This document shows positions 56,144 through 64,000 of a DNA stretch of 64,000 bases, piece by piece. The DNA is from Paenibacillus radicibacter (GTDB lineage: Bacteria; Bacillota; Bacilli; Paenibacillales; NBRC-103111). Both the position numbers and the translations under genes were made by a program. A model generated the notes under the pieces. The model ran no database searches and was not told the origin of the DNA. It saw nothing but the letters and a program-made list of their open reading frames with translations. Where the stretch lies: assembly GCF_024721995.1 (NCBI RefSeq), contig NZ_JANQBC010000001.1, positions 310,001 to 374,000 on the forward strand, written 5' to 3'. Position 1 is the first letter of the stretch. The number at the start of each line of letters is the position of its first letter.

Positions 56144-56701
56144 TTATTTGTATTTCGTACATACAAATTCTACTATCTCATCTTGAATTCTTCCTTCTTT
56201 AGCTTTTCTGAGTATTGAGCAATTTCTGGCGTATCTCTTGCATTCCCTACACTTATCCTCAAAATCGTTCAACAAGTTCTGAGTCTTAAATATTCCTATG
56301 TACTTTACTGGTGAAAACTCAACTTCCACCCTTGGGTTATTTGAATCAAATAAAATCATTTGCGTTCTAATAAGTACTCTTGAATCATTGTCATATACAA
56401 TTTTCTCTAAGCTGTCTGGCAGTAGCTTATATATGTTATTATCGTCTCGCCCCATACGATTAAAGAAAATGTTTGTATCCATATATATGAAATTGTCTAA
56501 AGTATAATTGTATTCCCAGTTCTGACCATTTAACTGTTCAGTTGCTGCATGTTGGATTTCTTTTTTTACTCTCTCTCCCTCTTTGCTCATTATGCGTCTC
56601 CCAGTAGGTTCTCGCTTTTTTGATTTTGGATTCCATTTATATTCATTAATGTATAAGTCGTTAATGGATACTGGTAAAGGCAAAACTAATTTTAAATTCA
56701 A
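56144..56701 (-). CDS. RusA-like Holliday-junction endonuclease
   Basis: Phage resolvase of 185 residues. It has LPVSINDLYINEYKW with the N-terminal RusA motif, GRRIMSKEGERVKKEIQ, and the active-site part MGRDDNNIYKLLPDSLEKIVYDNDSRV, where the Asp residues match RusA's metal ligands. The C-terminus has an extra cluster CRECKRYARNC, absent from classical RusA, that may bind zinc. The TTG start follows GGAG at seven bases, at the end of the preceding gene. Confidence 0.85.
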   Translation of the reverse strand: MNLKLVLPLPVSINDLYINEYKWNPKSKKREPTGRRIMSKEGERVKKEIQHAATEQLNGQNWEYNYTLDNFIYMDTNIFFNRMGRDDNNIYKLLPDSLEKIVYDNDSRVLIRTQMILFDSNNPRVEVEFSPVKYIGIFKTQNLLNDFEDKCRECKRYARNCSILRKAKEGRIQDEIVEFVCTKYK

Positions 56702-56705
56702 CTAA

Positions 56706-56927
56706 TCACTCCTCGTCATTTTGACATACAAAATCTTTTGAGCCTGACACTGCAATTAAACAATCCAATTCCTTGCAGCACACATATCCATAGTGTTCTA
56801 ATGCTTCATCACCAATATAGAGAGTCTTGCGACAGTTGTTGTTAGCACATGTTGAAAATTCCTCTGGTTCATCTTTAATGGGAAACTTATTCCAAAAAAA
56901 ATTCTCATTGAATCGATCAAGATTCAA
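56706..56927 (-). CDS. Small zinc-ribbon-like phage protein
   Basis: 73-residue protein with STCANNNCRKTLYIGDEALEHYGYVCC and ELDC: two CxxxxC or CCxxxxC knuckles that look like a zinc ribbon. The TTG start at 56927 lies behind a strong AAGGGGG site; the longer frame to 57038 is out of place and overlaps the next gene. Its role is unknown. Confidence 0.6.
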   Translation of the reverse strand: MNLDRFNENFFWNKFPIKDEPEEFSTCANNNCRKTLYIGDEALEHYGYVCCKELDCLIAVSGSKDFVCQNDEE

Positions 56928-56955
56928 AAAATCACCCCCTTTCATTTTCATTAGC

Positions 56956-57168
56956 TTAAAAGTAATTGATCGCTTCTTGAATTGAACTGTTATTTGGGGC
57001 AATATTAGAACTTTCAGGGCGTACATTCGATATTTCAATAATTTGATTTTTAAATATTTTATTTAGTTTAATGTGCTCATTTAAAGTTTCCTGACCTCTA
57101 AATGAAAGGACAATTTTATCACCTTCAGCAGTTATATAGTGTAGATAAAACTTCTTATTTTTAGGCAT
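56956..57168 (-). CDS. Small phage protein, 70 residues
   Basis: Unrecognised small protein, MPKNKKFYLHYITAEGDKIVLSFRGQETLNEH... with a mixed alpha/beta character and no motif. GAGGAG lies before the ATG. It is packed between the polymerase gene and the zinc-ribbon gene on the same strand, so it is probably transcribed with them. Confidence 0.6.
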   Translation of the reverse strand: MPKNKKFYLHYITAEGDKIVLSFRGQETLNEHIKLNKIFKNQIIEISNVRPESSNIAPNNSSIQEAINYF

Positions 57169-57192
57169 GACTATATATTCTCCTCTTTTTGC

Positions 57193-60100
57193 TTAGTATT
57201 TTTTCCGTTCTGTGTTCACATGGATTGTGCCATCTTCAAAAACATTAGTGATTAGCATTGTCGTATGCGTGAAAACCGAATCATTGTATTTGTTTGGTCT
57301 GAACTGTGATCCCCTTCTATACCCACATACAACCAATTTATTTCCCCGAGTGAACCAACTTCTCTCCACAATTTCTTTCTTCCCATCACCCTTGGGTTTC
57401 GAGACTTGTTTGTTATAATTGGCAAAAGCTCCATCATAATATTTAACTGTGACAACACCATCAGTGGTCAAAAGACTTACTGTGTGCTTATTTTTGTTTT
57501 TATCTAGTACAGTACCTGCAATACAAACAATATCGAACTTCGGTCTATCCTTTCCTTTGTAGAAATATGTGCCTACTGGAACAGGTTCTTCAGGAAGATC
57601 ATTGAAATTGATGATTTTATATTTCTCATGGATATTTTCCAGTTCGTGACTTGTATAATAGAATGATAGTGACTCCATTTCCCATTTACTAACATTCCCA
57701 ATAGCATTTGATTCCCATTCTTTTTGATAGAGATGGCTATTTACAATTTCAAGCGTTTCGAGAGATGTAAGCCATTCCTTTACTCCCTCCATCTTTTTAT
57801 CATATTCTTTAGTAAACTGCTTTTCAGCTATAACAGGTCTTCCTTTGTAATAATCAACAATGGAATCATCTGAGAAATGTTCATTAAAGAAATCTGTTGA
57901 CTTATCATCTAATAAGTACATTTTTTCTTTTTTATTTTCACTTGTCTTATAAACTGACTTAGTTACATACTTTCTAAACTTATAAAGTCTCGAATATTCC
58001 TTATATTCCTCTGGAATTAACTGATTTTCAACAATCATATTGAAGTTTTGCATAGTTAACTTACTTTTTGGAGCATATGTATTATTGATATACTTCTTCA
58101 TAATCTCAATTCGATCTCCGAACGATTCAAAACACCCTGCTTTGATTAGTTGAATGAATTGTGATTTTTTAATTATTGATGTCATATGCATTCGTTCAAA
58201 AAAGTCTTCAAATGATGTGTACGGGCGATTAGCAGTTACTTTGTCAACAACATCATCACCAATTCCATTAATTCCTTTTAGCCCGAATACAATTTGCCTA
58301 TCTTCAAAATCTGGCTTAAAACCGAAATGTGCTTTATTGATATCAGGCAAGCCAATCTTAATTCCATGTTGCTGCATTAAACCAATTGCTGAAGCCACTT
58401 TACCATAGTTTGTTGATTTATTCTTCTTCTCCTCATCTTCGTTTTCTTCATCGACATCACTAACATCTTCTTCTCCACTTGCAGAGTTAACTGTTAAACA
58501 TGCTGTATTCCAATATAAAGGATCATACTTAAAATAGAGATTGAGTTCTTGTAGAGCAATGATACTGTACGCAAGTGTATGTAACAGTGAAAATGAATAT
58601 CCAAGCTGTCGTTTGATTTGAACGTTCCATACGTAATCAAGTAGATTTTCAGAAGTTCCTATTTTACGACCACTTACATAAAAGTCTTCTTTTGCTTTCT
58701 TTTGTGCATTCTCACTTTTTTTCGCAATAGCCTTTCTCAATTTATTGCTTTCGGCAACATCAAAACCAGAAATTCTTTCATCCATTGCCATCAACATTAC
58801 GACTTCTTGTGTGTCAGCAACTCCATAAATAGGTTTTAAATATTTTTCAAGAACTACTATCTCATCTTCATTTAATCCAGCTTCTCTCATCTCGTCATAC
58901 CAGAGTGATATATCGTTTTTGAACTTTACAAATTGATCAACTGGTTGAATATCACTTCCGTCTCCCATGAGCCTCATAAGGGAATTGGCAACAGCAGTCT
59001 CAAGGAGATTTTCAGGTTTAACTTTCTTGGCTGTTTCAATTCCAATCTGAGTACTGAATTGGAATAAATCAATCACTTCATTTTTACTAATCATTTCCCA
59101 CATTTTTGGATCTTTGAATTCTAATGTGTTTGGATGAATGTACTTATTATAGGTTGATCTTAGACTTCCCTGCCATTCAATATCTTTGAATTCAAGTAGT
59201 AGGTTAAGTGTTTCACGAATCTTGTCCATAGCTTCAATTGTTAATAGGTCATACTTTACATTTCCCATACTCTCACTGTCATGCATTTCAAACTGTGTTG
59301 TCCACTGTCCACTTGGGGCTCTCATCATTGCATTACTTTCTATAAAATCTTCATTGAATATGTATATTCCACCTGCATGAATACTTCGTTTATTTATTAA
59401 TCCCTCAATTTTCAAACACATTTCTTTCAATCCATCGTGTTTTGATATTTCGTTAATAAATTCTGTTACAGGCTTACGTCCAGTTTCTTCGTCTCCGTCA
59501 AAACAATCCTCCAGTGACCAGTTAGAACCACGCTCGAACGGAATTAGTGCTGCAATATTAGCTGCTGTATCACTATCAATATTCAACCCTCTACAAGCGG
59601 TTAAAACTGAACTCTTTGATCCTTCAGTACCGTATGTTGCAATATTAAGTACTCTACGTTCACCGAATCTTGCTTTGAATGCCTTTAGAATAGAAGGACG
59701 CTTAGAAGCTTCAGTATCTATGTCAATATCTGGTAAATCTGGTCTTGAAGCATGTATGTGTCTCCAGTGTGGCAGGTCATAGTCCATCGGATTGAATTGT
59801 ACTATATCAAGCAAATAATTAATTAAGAACCCAGCCGCTGAACCTCTTCCTCCACCAACTAAACTATTTCCACCACAATCATCCCAGATAATATTTATTA
59901 ACTCTCTAACAGTTACATAGTAGGAAGACATTCTCTGTTTCATTGACTCTGAAATTTTCCAAAGTTCTTCTAATTCAATATTAATTCGATGAAGTATTGA
60001 GTGAAAATATTCTTTTGATAATACACTTCTTGGAAATTTATCATTGAATCCATCTTCAATCAATTTTATTAAATATCTGTCTTGATCCTCATTCGATTCA

Positions 60101-61152
60101 GCCATTTTTTCTATGTATTCATACTTGTCATAAGCAGGTTTAAAGAGATGTCGGACTGTAAATTCGGGCAGTCCAATTTTAGGAATTGTTGGAGCTTTCT
60201 CTAAGCTATAATCTTTAACCATTGCTCCAATCAGTAATGTATTATTAATTGCTTCTTCAATTTCTTCAAGAGATAAATTATCATCAACCGAAAGTCTTTC
60301 AACCATTTCCTTCTCATTTTGAACAAAACATGAAGCATAAAAACTTTCTGTTTCTCTGTCGCCTTCCTTTGAATTTAAATAAGCTCCATGAATTTTCATA
60401 TCTTCTGGTCTTAAGAAATGTGCATCTGTGGCAACTATACATTTCAACCCATAATGCTTTGCCAATTTAGCAGCCTGTTTATTATAAATTATTTGCTCTC
60501 GACTAAGTGCAGGTTGCAACTCAATAAAGAACTTGTCTTTCCCAAATAAATCCATACACCAAGTAAGAAAGGTGTGTATAATATCCTTTTGTTTCTCAAA
60601 TTCTTCTTTATTGCCAGTTTCTCTCGCTTCTATTAATTTTAAAGTGTGTATTGCCAATTCAGATCCAAGACAAGCTGACGTTGCAATTAAGTGTCCTCTA
60701 TCTTTATTAATAATTTCAGCCAATACTCTTTTTTCTGTTGGAACACGCTCCATCATCCCAGTCATAAAACTGTTTTCCCAAGCAATTGATGAAAGTTCTC
60801 TCAATTGTCTGTGTCCAATGGAATCAGTAGCTAGAAGAATGAAATGAGGGAATTTTGTCACTCCACCTTTTTGATAATTGTCTCTCACATCTTCTAATGA
60901 TGAGACTAGGTAGATTTCATTTCCAAGAATTAACTTGAAATCTTCTGATATTTCCTTTTTTTCTTTCATATCTTTTACAACCTGTAAAGCTTCCACATGA
61001 GAGGCTAAAAGTTCATGATCAGTTATAGCAACTCCCTTGTATCCTTGTTGGACAGCAGTTTTTATGAGGTCTTCTGTCTTGTTGATACTATCTAACAGTC
61101 TTATATTGGATCTATCTGTGTGGCAATGACATCCTATAAATCCTTTTATCAA
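57193..61152 (-). CDS. Phage-encoded DNA polymerase III alpha subunit (DnaE type)
   Basis: Replicative C-family polymerase of 1319 residues. The N-terminal PHP domain has GCHCHTDRSN and GVAITDHELLAS (metal ligands). The polymerase core has GGGRGSAAGFLINYLLDIV, PDIDIDTEASKR (two catalytic Asp near residue 475) and VKYDLLTIEAMDKI (third Asp). A helix-hairpin-helix (GLKGINGIGDDVVDKV) and an OB-type domain (FDIVCIAGTVLDKNKNKH) follow. Its size and setting resemble YorL of SPbeta. TTG start follows GGAG. It probably replicates phage DNA or helps it escape host control. Confidence 0.92.
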   Translation of the reverse strand: MIKGFIGCHCHTDRSNIRLLDSINKTEDLIKTAVQQGYKGVAITDHELLASHVEALQVVKDMKEKKEISEDFKLILGNEIYLVSSLEDVRDNYQKGGVTKFPHFILLATDSIGHRQLRELSSIAWENSFMTGMMERVPTEKRVLAEIINKDRGHLIATSACLGSELAIHTLKLIEARETGNKEEFEKQKDIIHTFLTWCMDLFGKDKFFIELQPALSREQIIYNKQAAKLAKHYGLKCIVATDAHFLRPEDMKIHGAYLNSKEGDRETESFYASCFVQNEKEMVERLSVDDNLSLEEIEEAINNTLLIGAMVKDYSLEKAPTIPKIGLPEFTVRHLFKPAYDKYEYIEKMAESNEDQDRYLIKLIEDGFNDKFPRSVLSKEYFHSILHRINIELEELWKISESMKQRMSSYYVTVRELINIIWDDCGGNSLVGGGRGSAAGFLINYLLDIVQFNPMDYDLPHWRHIHASRPDLPDIDIDTEASKRPSILKAFKARFGERRVLNIATYGTEGSKSSVLTACRGLNIDSDTAANIAALIPFERGSNWSLEDCFDGDEETGRKPVTEFINEISKHDGLKEMCLKIEGLINKRSIHAGGIYIFNEDFIESNAMMRAPSGQWTTQFEMHDSESMGNVKYDLLTIEAMDKIRETLNLLLEFKDIEWQGSLRSTYNKYIHPNTLEFKDPKMWEMISKNEVIDLFQFSTQIGIETAKKVKPENLLETAVANSLMRLMGDGSDIQPVDQFVKFKNDISLWYDEMREAGLNEDEIVVLEKYLKPIYGVADTQEVVMLMAMDERISGFDVAESNKLRKAIAKKSENAQKKAKEDFYVSGRKIGTSENLLDYVWNVQIKRQLGYSFSLLHTLAYSIIALQELNLYFKYDPLYWNTACLTVNSASGEEDVSDVDEENEDEEKKNKSTNYGKVASAIGLMQQHGIKIGLPDINKAHFGFKPDFEDRQIVFGLKGINGIGDDVVDKVTANRPYTSFEDFFERMHMTSIIKKSQFIQLIKAGCFESFGDRIEIMKKYINNTYAPKSKLTMQNFNMIVENQLIPEEYKEYSRLYKFRKYVTKSVYKTSENKKEKMYLLDDKSTDFFNEHFSDDSIVDYYKGRPVIAEKQFTKEYDKKMEGVKEWLTSLETLEIVNSHLYQKEWESNAIGNVSKWEMESLSFYYTSHELENIHEKYKIINFNDLPEEPVPVGTYFYKGKDRPKFDIVCIAGTVLDKNKNKHTVSLLTTDGVVTVKYYDGAFANYNKQVSKPKGDGKKEIVERSWFTRGNKLVVCGYRRGSQFRPNKYNDSVFTHTTMLITNVFEDGTIHVNTERKKY

Positions 61153-61207
61153 TTATTCGTGCTCCTTTCATTTTTTACTCTTTATTTCCCATAAAATCTC
61201 TCTTTCA

Positions 61208-61435
61208 TTACCCTTCATTTAACCACTTATAGTACTGAGTTGGATCAATCTTAGCTAAATACTTCAATTGCTTTTCTCCGTCAAATACTCCTGCTACATA
61301 CCCTGTGAGATATGTTGATTCTAAAAGATCAACAAAGTGAGCAGGAAGACCGGAAGGAAGTTTTTCTTTCATACTCTTCCAAGCATTTGATTTACTCTTA
61401 GAGTTATTATCATCCAACAATTTTGATGTATCCAT
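61208..61435 (-). CDS. Small phage protein, 75 residues
   Basis: Unrecognised protein with a charged, Ser/Asn/Lys-rich start (LLDDNNSKSKSNAWK) and a compact helical second half (LPAHFVDLLESTYLTGYVAGVFDGEKQLKYL, quoted in part). A GGGGAGGG site precedes the ATG. It lies between the CCA-adding-enzyme gene and the polymerase gene. Function unknown. Confidence 0.6.
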   Translation of the reverse strand: MDTSKLLDDNNSKSKSNAWKSMKEKLPSGLPAHFVDLLESTYLTGYVAGVFDGEKQLKYLAKIDPTQYYKWLNEG

Positions 61436-61465
61436 TCAACCCTCCCCATTAGCTAAGAAGCTGCA

Positions 61466-62809
61466 TTATTCGATCATGCCTCTAGCCATCTCTAATAATA
61501 AATCTCTCTTATTAATCAACGGATTTTTTAGAACCTCTTCCATTAGATTATTAAGTGTCTGTCCCATCTGTCTATTTGGTTTAAATCCTATTAGTATTAA
61601 ATCATCGCCATTGATAGCTAAATCCTTTAAGTTCATAGGTTCCTTCTCATTCAATGATCTCTCACACATTTCTTTTAATTGACAGACATCCGAATAGTCA
61701 TGCGGCTTCTTACTTCCTAATGTATCTGCTATCATGAGGTCAAAGAGATCATTAATATTATCTTTTCCTACACGGTTAATGAATTTCTTAGCAACTGTAT
61801 TGCTAGTATTTTTGTGTCGGCTCATGTGCTCTTTAACTAGAACAGATACATCTGAAATCATTTGGTTATCAAATTTTAATCTACTCAAGATTTCCTTGGT
61901 CATATACATTCCAACCATATGATGATTGTAAAAATGTCCAATTCCATTCTCATCTATTGAGAAGGTACGTGGTTTTGCAATATCATGAAACATTGCAGCT
62001 AGCCTTGTTTTTAAATTAATTGGAGTGTTTTCAATAACGGCTAGAGTGTGATCAAATACACACATATTGTGATTCGGATTATGCTGCTTGAAGCCAATAC
62101 AATCATCCAACTCTGGGAGGATGTACTTCAATAGTTCTGTTAATGCAAGTAGTGACATTCCAACTTCAGGATTATTAGAAATTAATATTTTACATAGCTC
62201 ATCTCTAATTCTTTCTTGAGACACTTTCATTATTAAATGAGCATTGTCTTTTATCTTAAATAGCGTACTACCATCAATTTCAAAATCTAATTGGCTGGAG
62301 AAACGAATTGCTCTCATCATTCGTAAGGCATCTTCATTATAGCGTTCATATGGGTCTCCAACCGCTTTAATCCTCTTAAGCGAGATATGCTTCATTCCAT
62401 CAAACGGATCAACAATGCCAGTCAATGGATTGTATGCTATTGCGTTAATAGTAAAATCTCGTCTACTCAAATCTTCCATTATCGAATTTGTGAATTTAAT
62501 TTTGTCAGGTCTTCTACCATCGGAGTACTCACCGTCAATTCTATATGTAGTGATTTCAAAATGTTCATCACCATATACAACTGTCAAAGTACCGTGCTTT
62601 AAACCTGTGGGGATTACTTTGAAGATTTCATCTGTAAAAGTCGCAATAACCTCTTCAGGTGTTGCATTGGTGCATATATCCCAATCATTTGGCTCTCTAC
62701 CAAGAATAGAATCTCTAACACATCCACCTACAACGTATGCCTCAAACTGACCACTGTTTAAATGAGAAAGTAAATTTTCAACTTTCGTTGGTATTTTAAT
62801 TGTTACCAT
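61466..62809 (-). CDS. CCA-adding tRNA nucleotidyltransferase with HD domain
   Basis: Adds or repairs the CCA end of tRNA. The 447-residue protein has the class II poly(A)-polymerase-like head (VVGGCVRDSILGREPNDWDI with catalytic Asp residues, RRDFTINAIAYNPLTG), the RNA-binding neck (EDALRMMRAIRFSSQL, SQERIRDEL) and a C-terminal HD domain (AAMFHDIAKP, HHMVGMYMTKEIL). It is phage-coded by position and AT-rich codon use. It overlaps the RlaP-like gene by 14 bases, so the two are co-translated. An HD domain suggests additional phosphohydrolase activity. Confidence 0.9.
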   Translation of the reverse strand: MVTIKIPTKVENLLSHLNSGQFEAYVVGGCVRDSILGREPNDWDICTNATPEEVIATFTDEIFKVIPTGLKHGTLTVVYGDEHFEITTYRIDGEYSDGRRPDKIKFTNSIMEDLSRRDFTINAIAYNPLTGIVDPFDGMKHISLKRIKAVGDPYERYNEDALRMMRAIRFSSQLDFEIDGSTLFKIKDNAHLIMKVSQERIRDELCKILISNNPEVGMSLLALTELLKYILPELDDCIGFKQHNPNHNMCVFDHTLAVIENTPINLKTRLAAMFHDIAKPRTFSIDENGIGHFYNHHMVGMYMTKEILSRLKFDNQMISDVSVLVKEHMSRHKNTSNTVAKKFINRVGKDNINDLFDLMIADTLGSKKPHDYSDVCQLKEMCERSLNEKEPMNLKDLAINGDDLILIGFKPNRQMGQTLNNLMEEVLKNPLINKRDLLLEMARGMIE

Positions 62810-63524
62810 TCCATTCTAAACTCCTTTTTTGAACATCTATTAACCAATTATTAATCATTTCAAAATTAGGTTCATCTGGTAAGGATGACTTATTATATGC
62901 TTCATCTAGGGATTCATTAAGTCTTGCGTATTCATTTTTAATCTGTTCGATTGTAAAACAACCTCTTCTTATTTCATTTAGGTAGTTACGGTCATTTCGA
63001 TAAACGTTAACTCCTTGACCTGAAAGTATTTCTATTCCCATTCTAAGTAATCTGATCATGTGTAGTGCATTTTTAGTATCGTAGCCAAACTTAGCAATTG
63101 TTTCAGCTCTCTTTCCAACTGCGTTTTTGTCTACTGCGGACATTTTCTTTAGTTGTGCAATTGCATAACCACCGTAAGTCTTATATATTTTCTTGCTTAG
63201 TAAATGGTCTCTTAATTTGTGTAGCTCTTTACCATAATCATTAGCGAATATTACATGTTCATCGCTTGTAAACAATGCATCAATAATGTTTGGATTGTTG
63301 TCTAAGGCTAATTTGATGAATTTTTTTAAAGAATATATCGTTTCGTCCGTTTCAGTACTTTCGTGCTGTTCAAAACTCATTAGCCCAAGTAAATGACTTG
63401 CTGGCGGTATGCAAATTCCTCTAGTGTCAATATCACTTTCAGGAGTATTTGTTCCATAGCTTATGCTACCAGAGTAAACTTTCAGGATTAATCGGTTATT
63501 CCAGAATTCTTTTATTGTGTTCAC
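62796..63524 (-). CDS. RlaP-like nucleotidyltransferase
   Basis: 242-residue member of the nucleotidyltransferase superfamily with the motif GSISYGTNTPESDIDTRG near residues 19-36 (GS...GT...SDxDxxG), as in the YcgL/RlaP family predicted to act in RNA repair. The C-terminal half is helical (KFGYDTKNALHMIRLLRMGIEIL), again as in RlaP. It is followed with a 14-base overlap by the CCA-adding enzyme. GTG start behind AAAGGAG, with rather short spacing. Its biochemical activity is not known. Confidence 0.8.
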   Translation of the reverse strand: MNTIKEFWNNRLILKVYSGSISYGTNTPESDIDTRGICIPPASHLLGLMSFEQHESTETDETIYSLKKFIKLALDNNPNIIDALFTSDEHVIFANDYGKELHKLRDHLLSKKIYKTYGGYAIAQLKKMSAVDKNAVGKRAETIAKFGYDTKNALHMIRLLRMGIEILSGQGVNVYRNDRNYLNEIRRGCFTIEQIKNEYARLNESLDEAYNKSSLPDEPNFEMINNWLIDVQKRSLEWNGNN

Positions 63525-63601
63525 GCTCCTTTAGTTAAATTATATAGTATATCACAAGGTTTAAATGATATCCTTCAAGCTTCCATTTGATATCTATGTA
63601 T

Positions 63602-63624
63602 TGTGGACAGTTTGTTTGTCCACA
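63602..63624. promoter_or_regulatory. Perfect dyad before the RlaP-like operon
   Basis: TGTGGAC-N9-GTCCACA, seven-base perfect arms, just downstream of the RHH protein gene and about 80 bases before the RlaP-like start. It lacks a T-run. It may be an operator for the RHH protein or a hairpin in the transcript. A TATAAT lies closer to the RlaP-like gene, so a promoter is plausible here. Confidence 0.4.
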
Positions 63625-63631
63625 GCAATAT

Positions 63632-63943
63632 TTATACATTCATTAGAAAACAATCTACATTTTTTTCAAGATCATCATCTGATATTTCAACTCGTTGAAG
63701 TTCAGTTGAATCACCACTGTAGTCGTTTATTATAGGTCTAACATTCTCCCTATCAAAATTAAGCTGCTCATAATAATGATTCCTCTTGTTGAAGAATAGC
63801 AATCTTAATGCTTCTCTTACAAGATCACTTTCATCAATATGGCTCGGAAGCATATTTAAAGCAATCTCTAAATCACTGTCTTTAGTTGGTCTTATACGTG
63901 CTTGTACACTTCTATACCTTTTCTTATCATCAATCATTTCCAT
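63632..63943 (-). CDS. Ribbon-helix-helix-like phage protein
   Basis: 103-residue protein. Residues about 8-50 (KRYRSVQARIRPTKDSDL, then DESDLVREALRLLFF) form a beta strand plus two helices of the Arc/CopG type and probably bind DNA. The acidic tail (ISDDDLEKNVDCF) is unusual. It may regulate the phage operon; a perfect dyad lies directly downstream. Ribosome site before the ATG is weak. Confidence 0.6.
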   Translation of the reverse strand: MEMIDDKKRYRSVQARIRPTKDSDLEIALNMLPSHIDESDLVREALRLLFFNKRNHYYEQLNFDRENVRPIINDYSGDSTELQRVEISDDDLEKNVDCFLMNV

Positions 63944-64000
63944 ACACGCACACCAATCTTTCTATAGCCCCTAATCTGTGCAAGTTGATCTAATAGGATT

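Noticed and set aside
1-64000. CRISPR arrays, rRNA or tRNA genes
   Set aside because: No regularly spaced direct repeats and no tRNA or rRNA core motifs were noticed on either strand; a tRNA scan was not possible here.

Overview
The window looks like a chromosome segment of a spore-forming, low- to mid-GC Gram-positive of the Paenibacillus type. The clues are the many secreted or lipoprotein sugar-handling genes with LplB/LplC/SBP-type importers, bacillithiol-linked YtxJ, KapB and CotH sporulation genes, strong GGAGG-type ribosome sites with frequent TTG/GTG starts, and large surface glycosidases with CBM32 and Big domains. The last ten kilobases are visibly AT-richer and carry phage genes, so they are read as one end of a prophage related to SPbeta-type phages.

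Layout. 1-3 kb: ung (cut by the window edge) downstream of topB. 3-11.5 kb: a six-gene minus-strand operon made of a cytosolic GH20 hexosaminidase, two sugar permeases, a solute-binding lipoprotein, a ROK regulator and a secreted protein, closed by a terminator. 11.7-19 kb: an alpha/beta hydrolase, a stalk-domain protein, glutathione peroxidase, and a 1541-residue secreted GH31 enzyme with four F5/8C-like modules. 19.4-21.7 kb: an amino-acid ABC importer. 21.8-31 kb: mixed small units: a hemolysin III-like protein, a GDSL hydrolase, an M20 amidohydrolase flanked by two 158-bp repeats, an EamA transporter, ytxJ, a lone chromate-transporter half, a LysR regulator divergent from a cidA/cidB pair, an in-frame bceR-bceB deletion scar, and a DUF4097 protein. 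31-38 kb: an alpha/beta hydrolase, the sulfate importer sbp-cysTWA, a thioesterase and purT. 38-47.4 kb: a TRIC-like protein, CotH kinase, a Lys/Cys/His-rich coat-like protein, kapB, a thioredoxin-like protein, two ABC-F ATPases, an M42 peptidase and a Dabb protein. 47.5-53.9 kb: the distal part of a Tad-type secretion/pilus locus (TadE-like proteins, A24 prepilin peptidase, FHA protein).

The Tad locus is cut at about 53.94 kb. A 37-codon gene tail stands two bases before the next tad gene, and just beyond it ends a large serine recombinase, followed by phage-type genes (RusA, DnaE-type polymerase, CCA-adding enzyme, RlaP-like nucleotidyltransferase, RHH protein). The simplest reading is that a serine-recombinase prophage integrated inside a tad gene and separated the downstream tad genes from their normal upstream genes and promoter.

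The points most worth following up are the overlapping CCA-adding-enzyme/RlaP pair in the prophage (a possible phage tRNA-repair module), the tad disruption with possible gene restoration on excision, the bceR-bceB fusion, the paired MITE-like repeats, the CotH kinase next to a KKS-rich coat-like protein, and a 91-codon phage gene that appears to start at AUA. Most functional calls come from recognised motifs and domain order, not from a database search.
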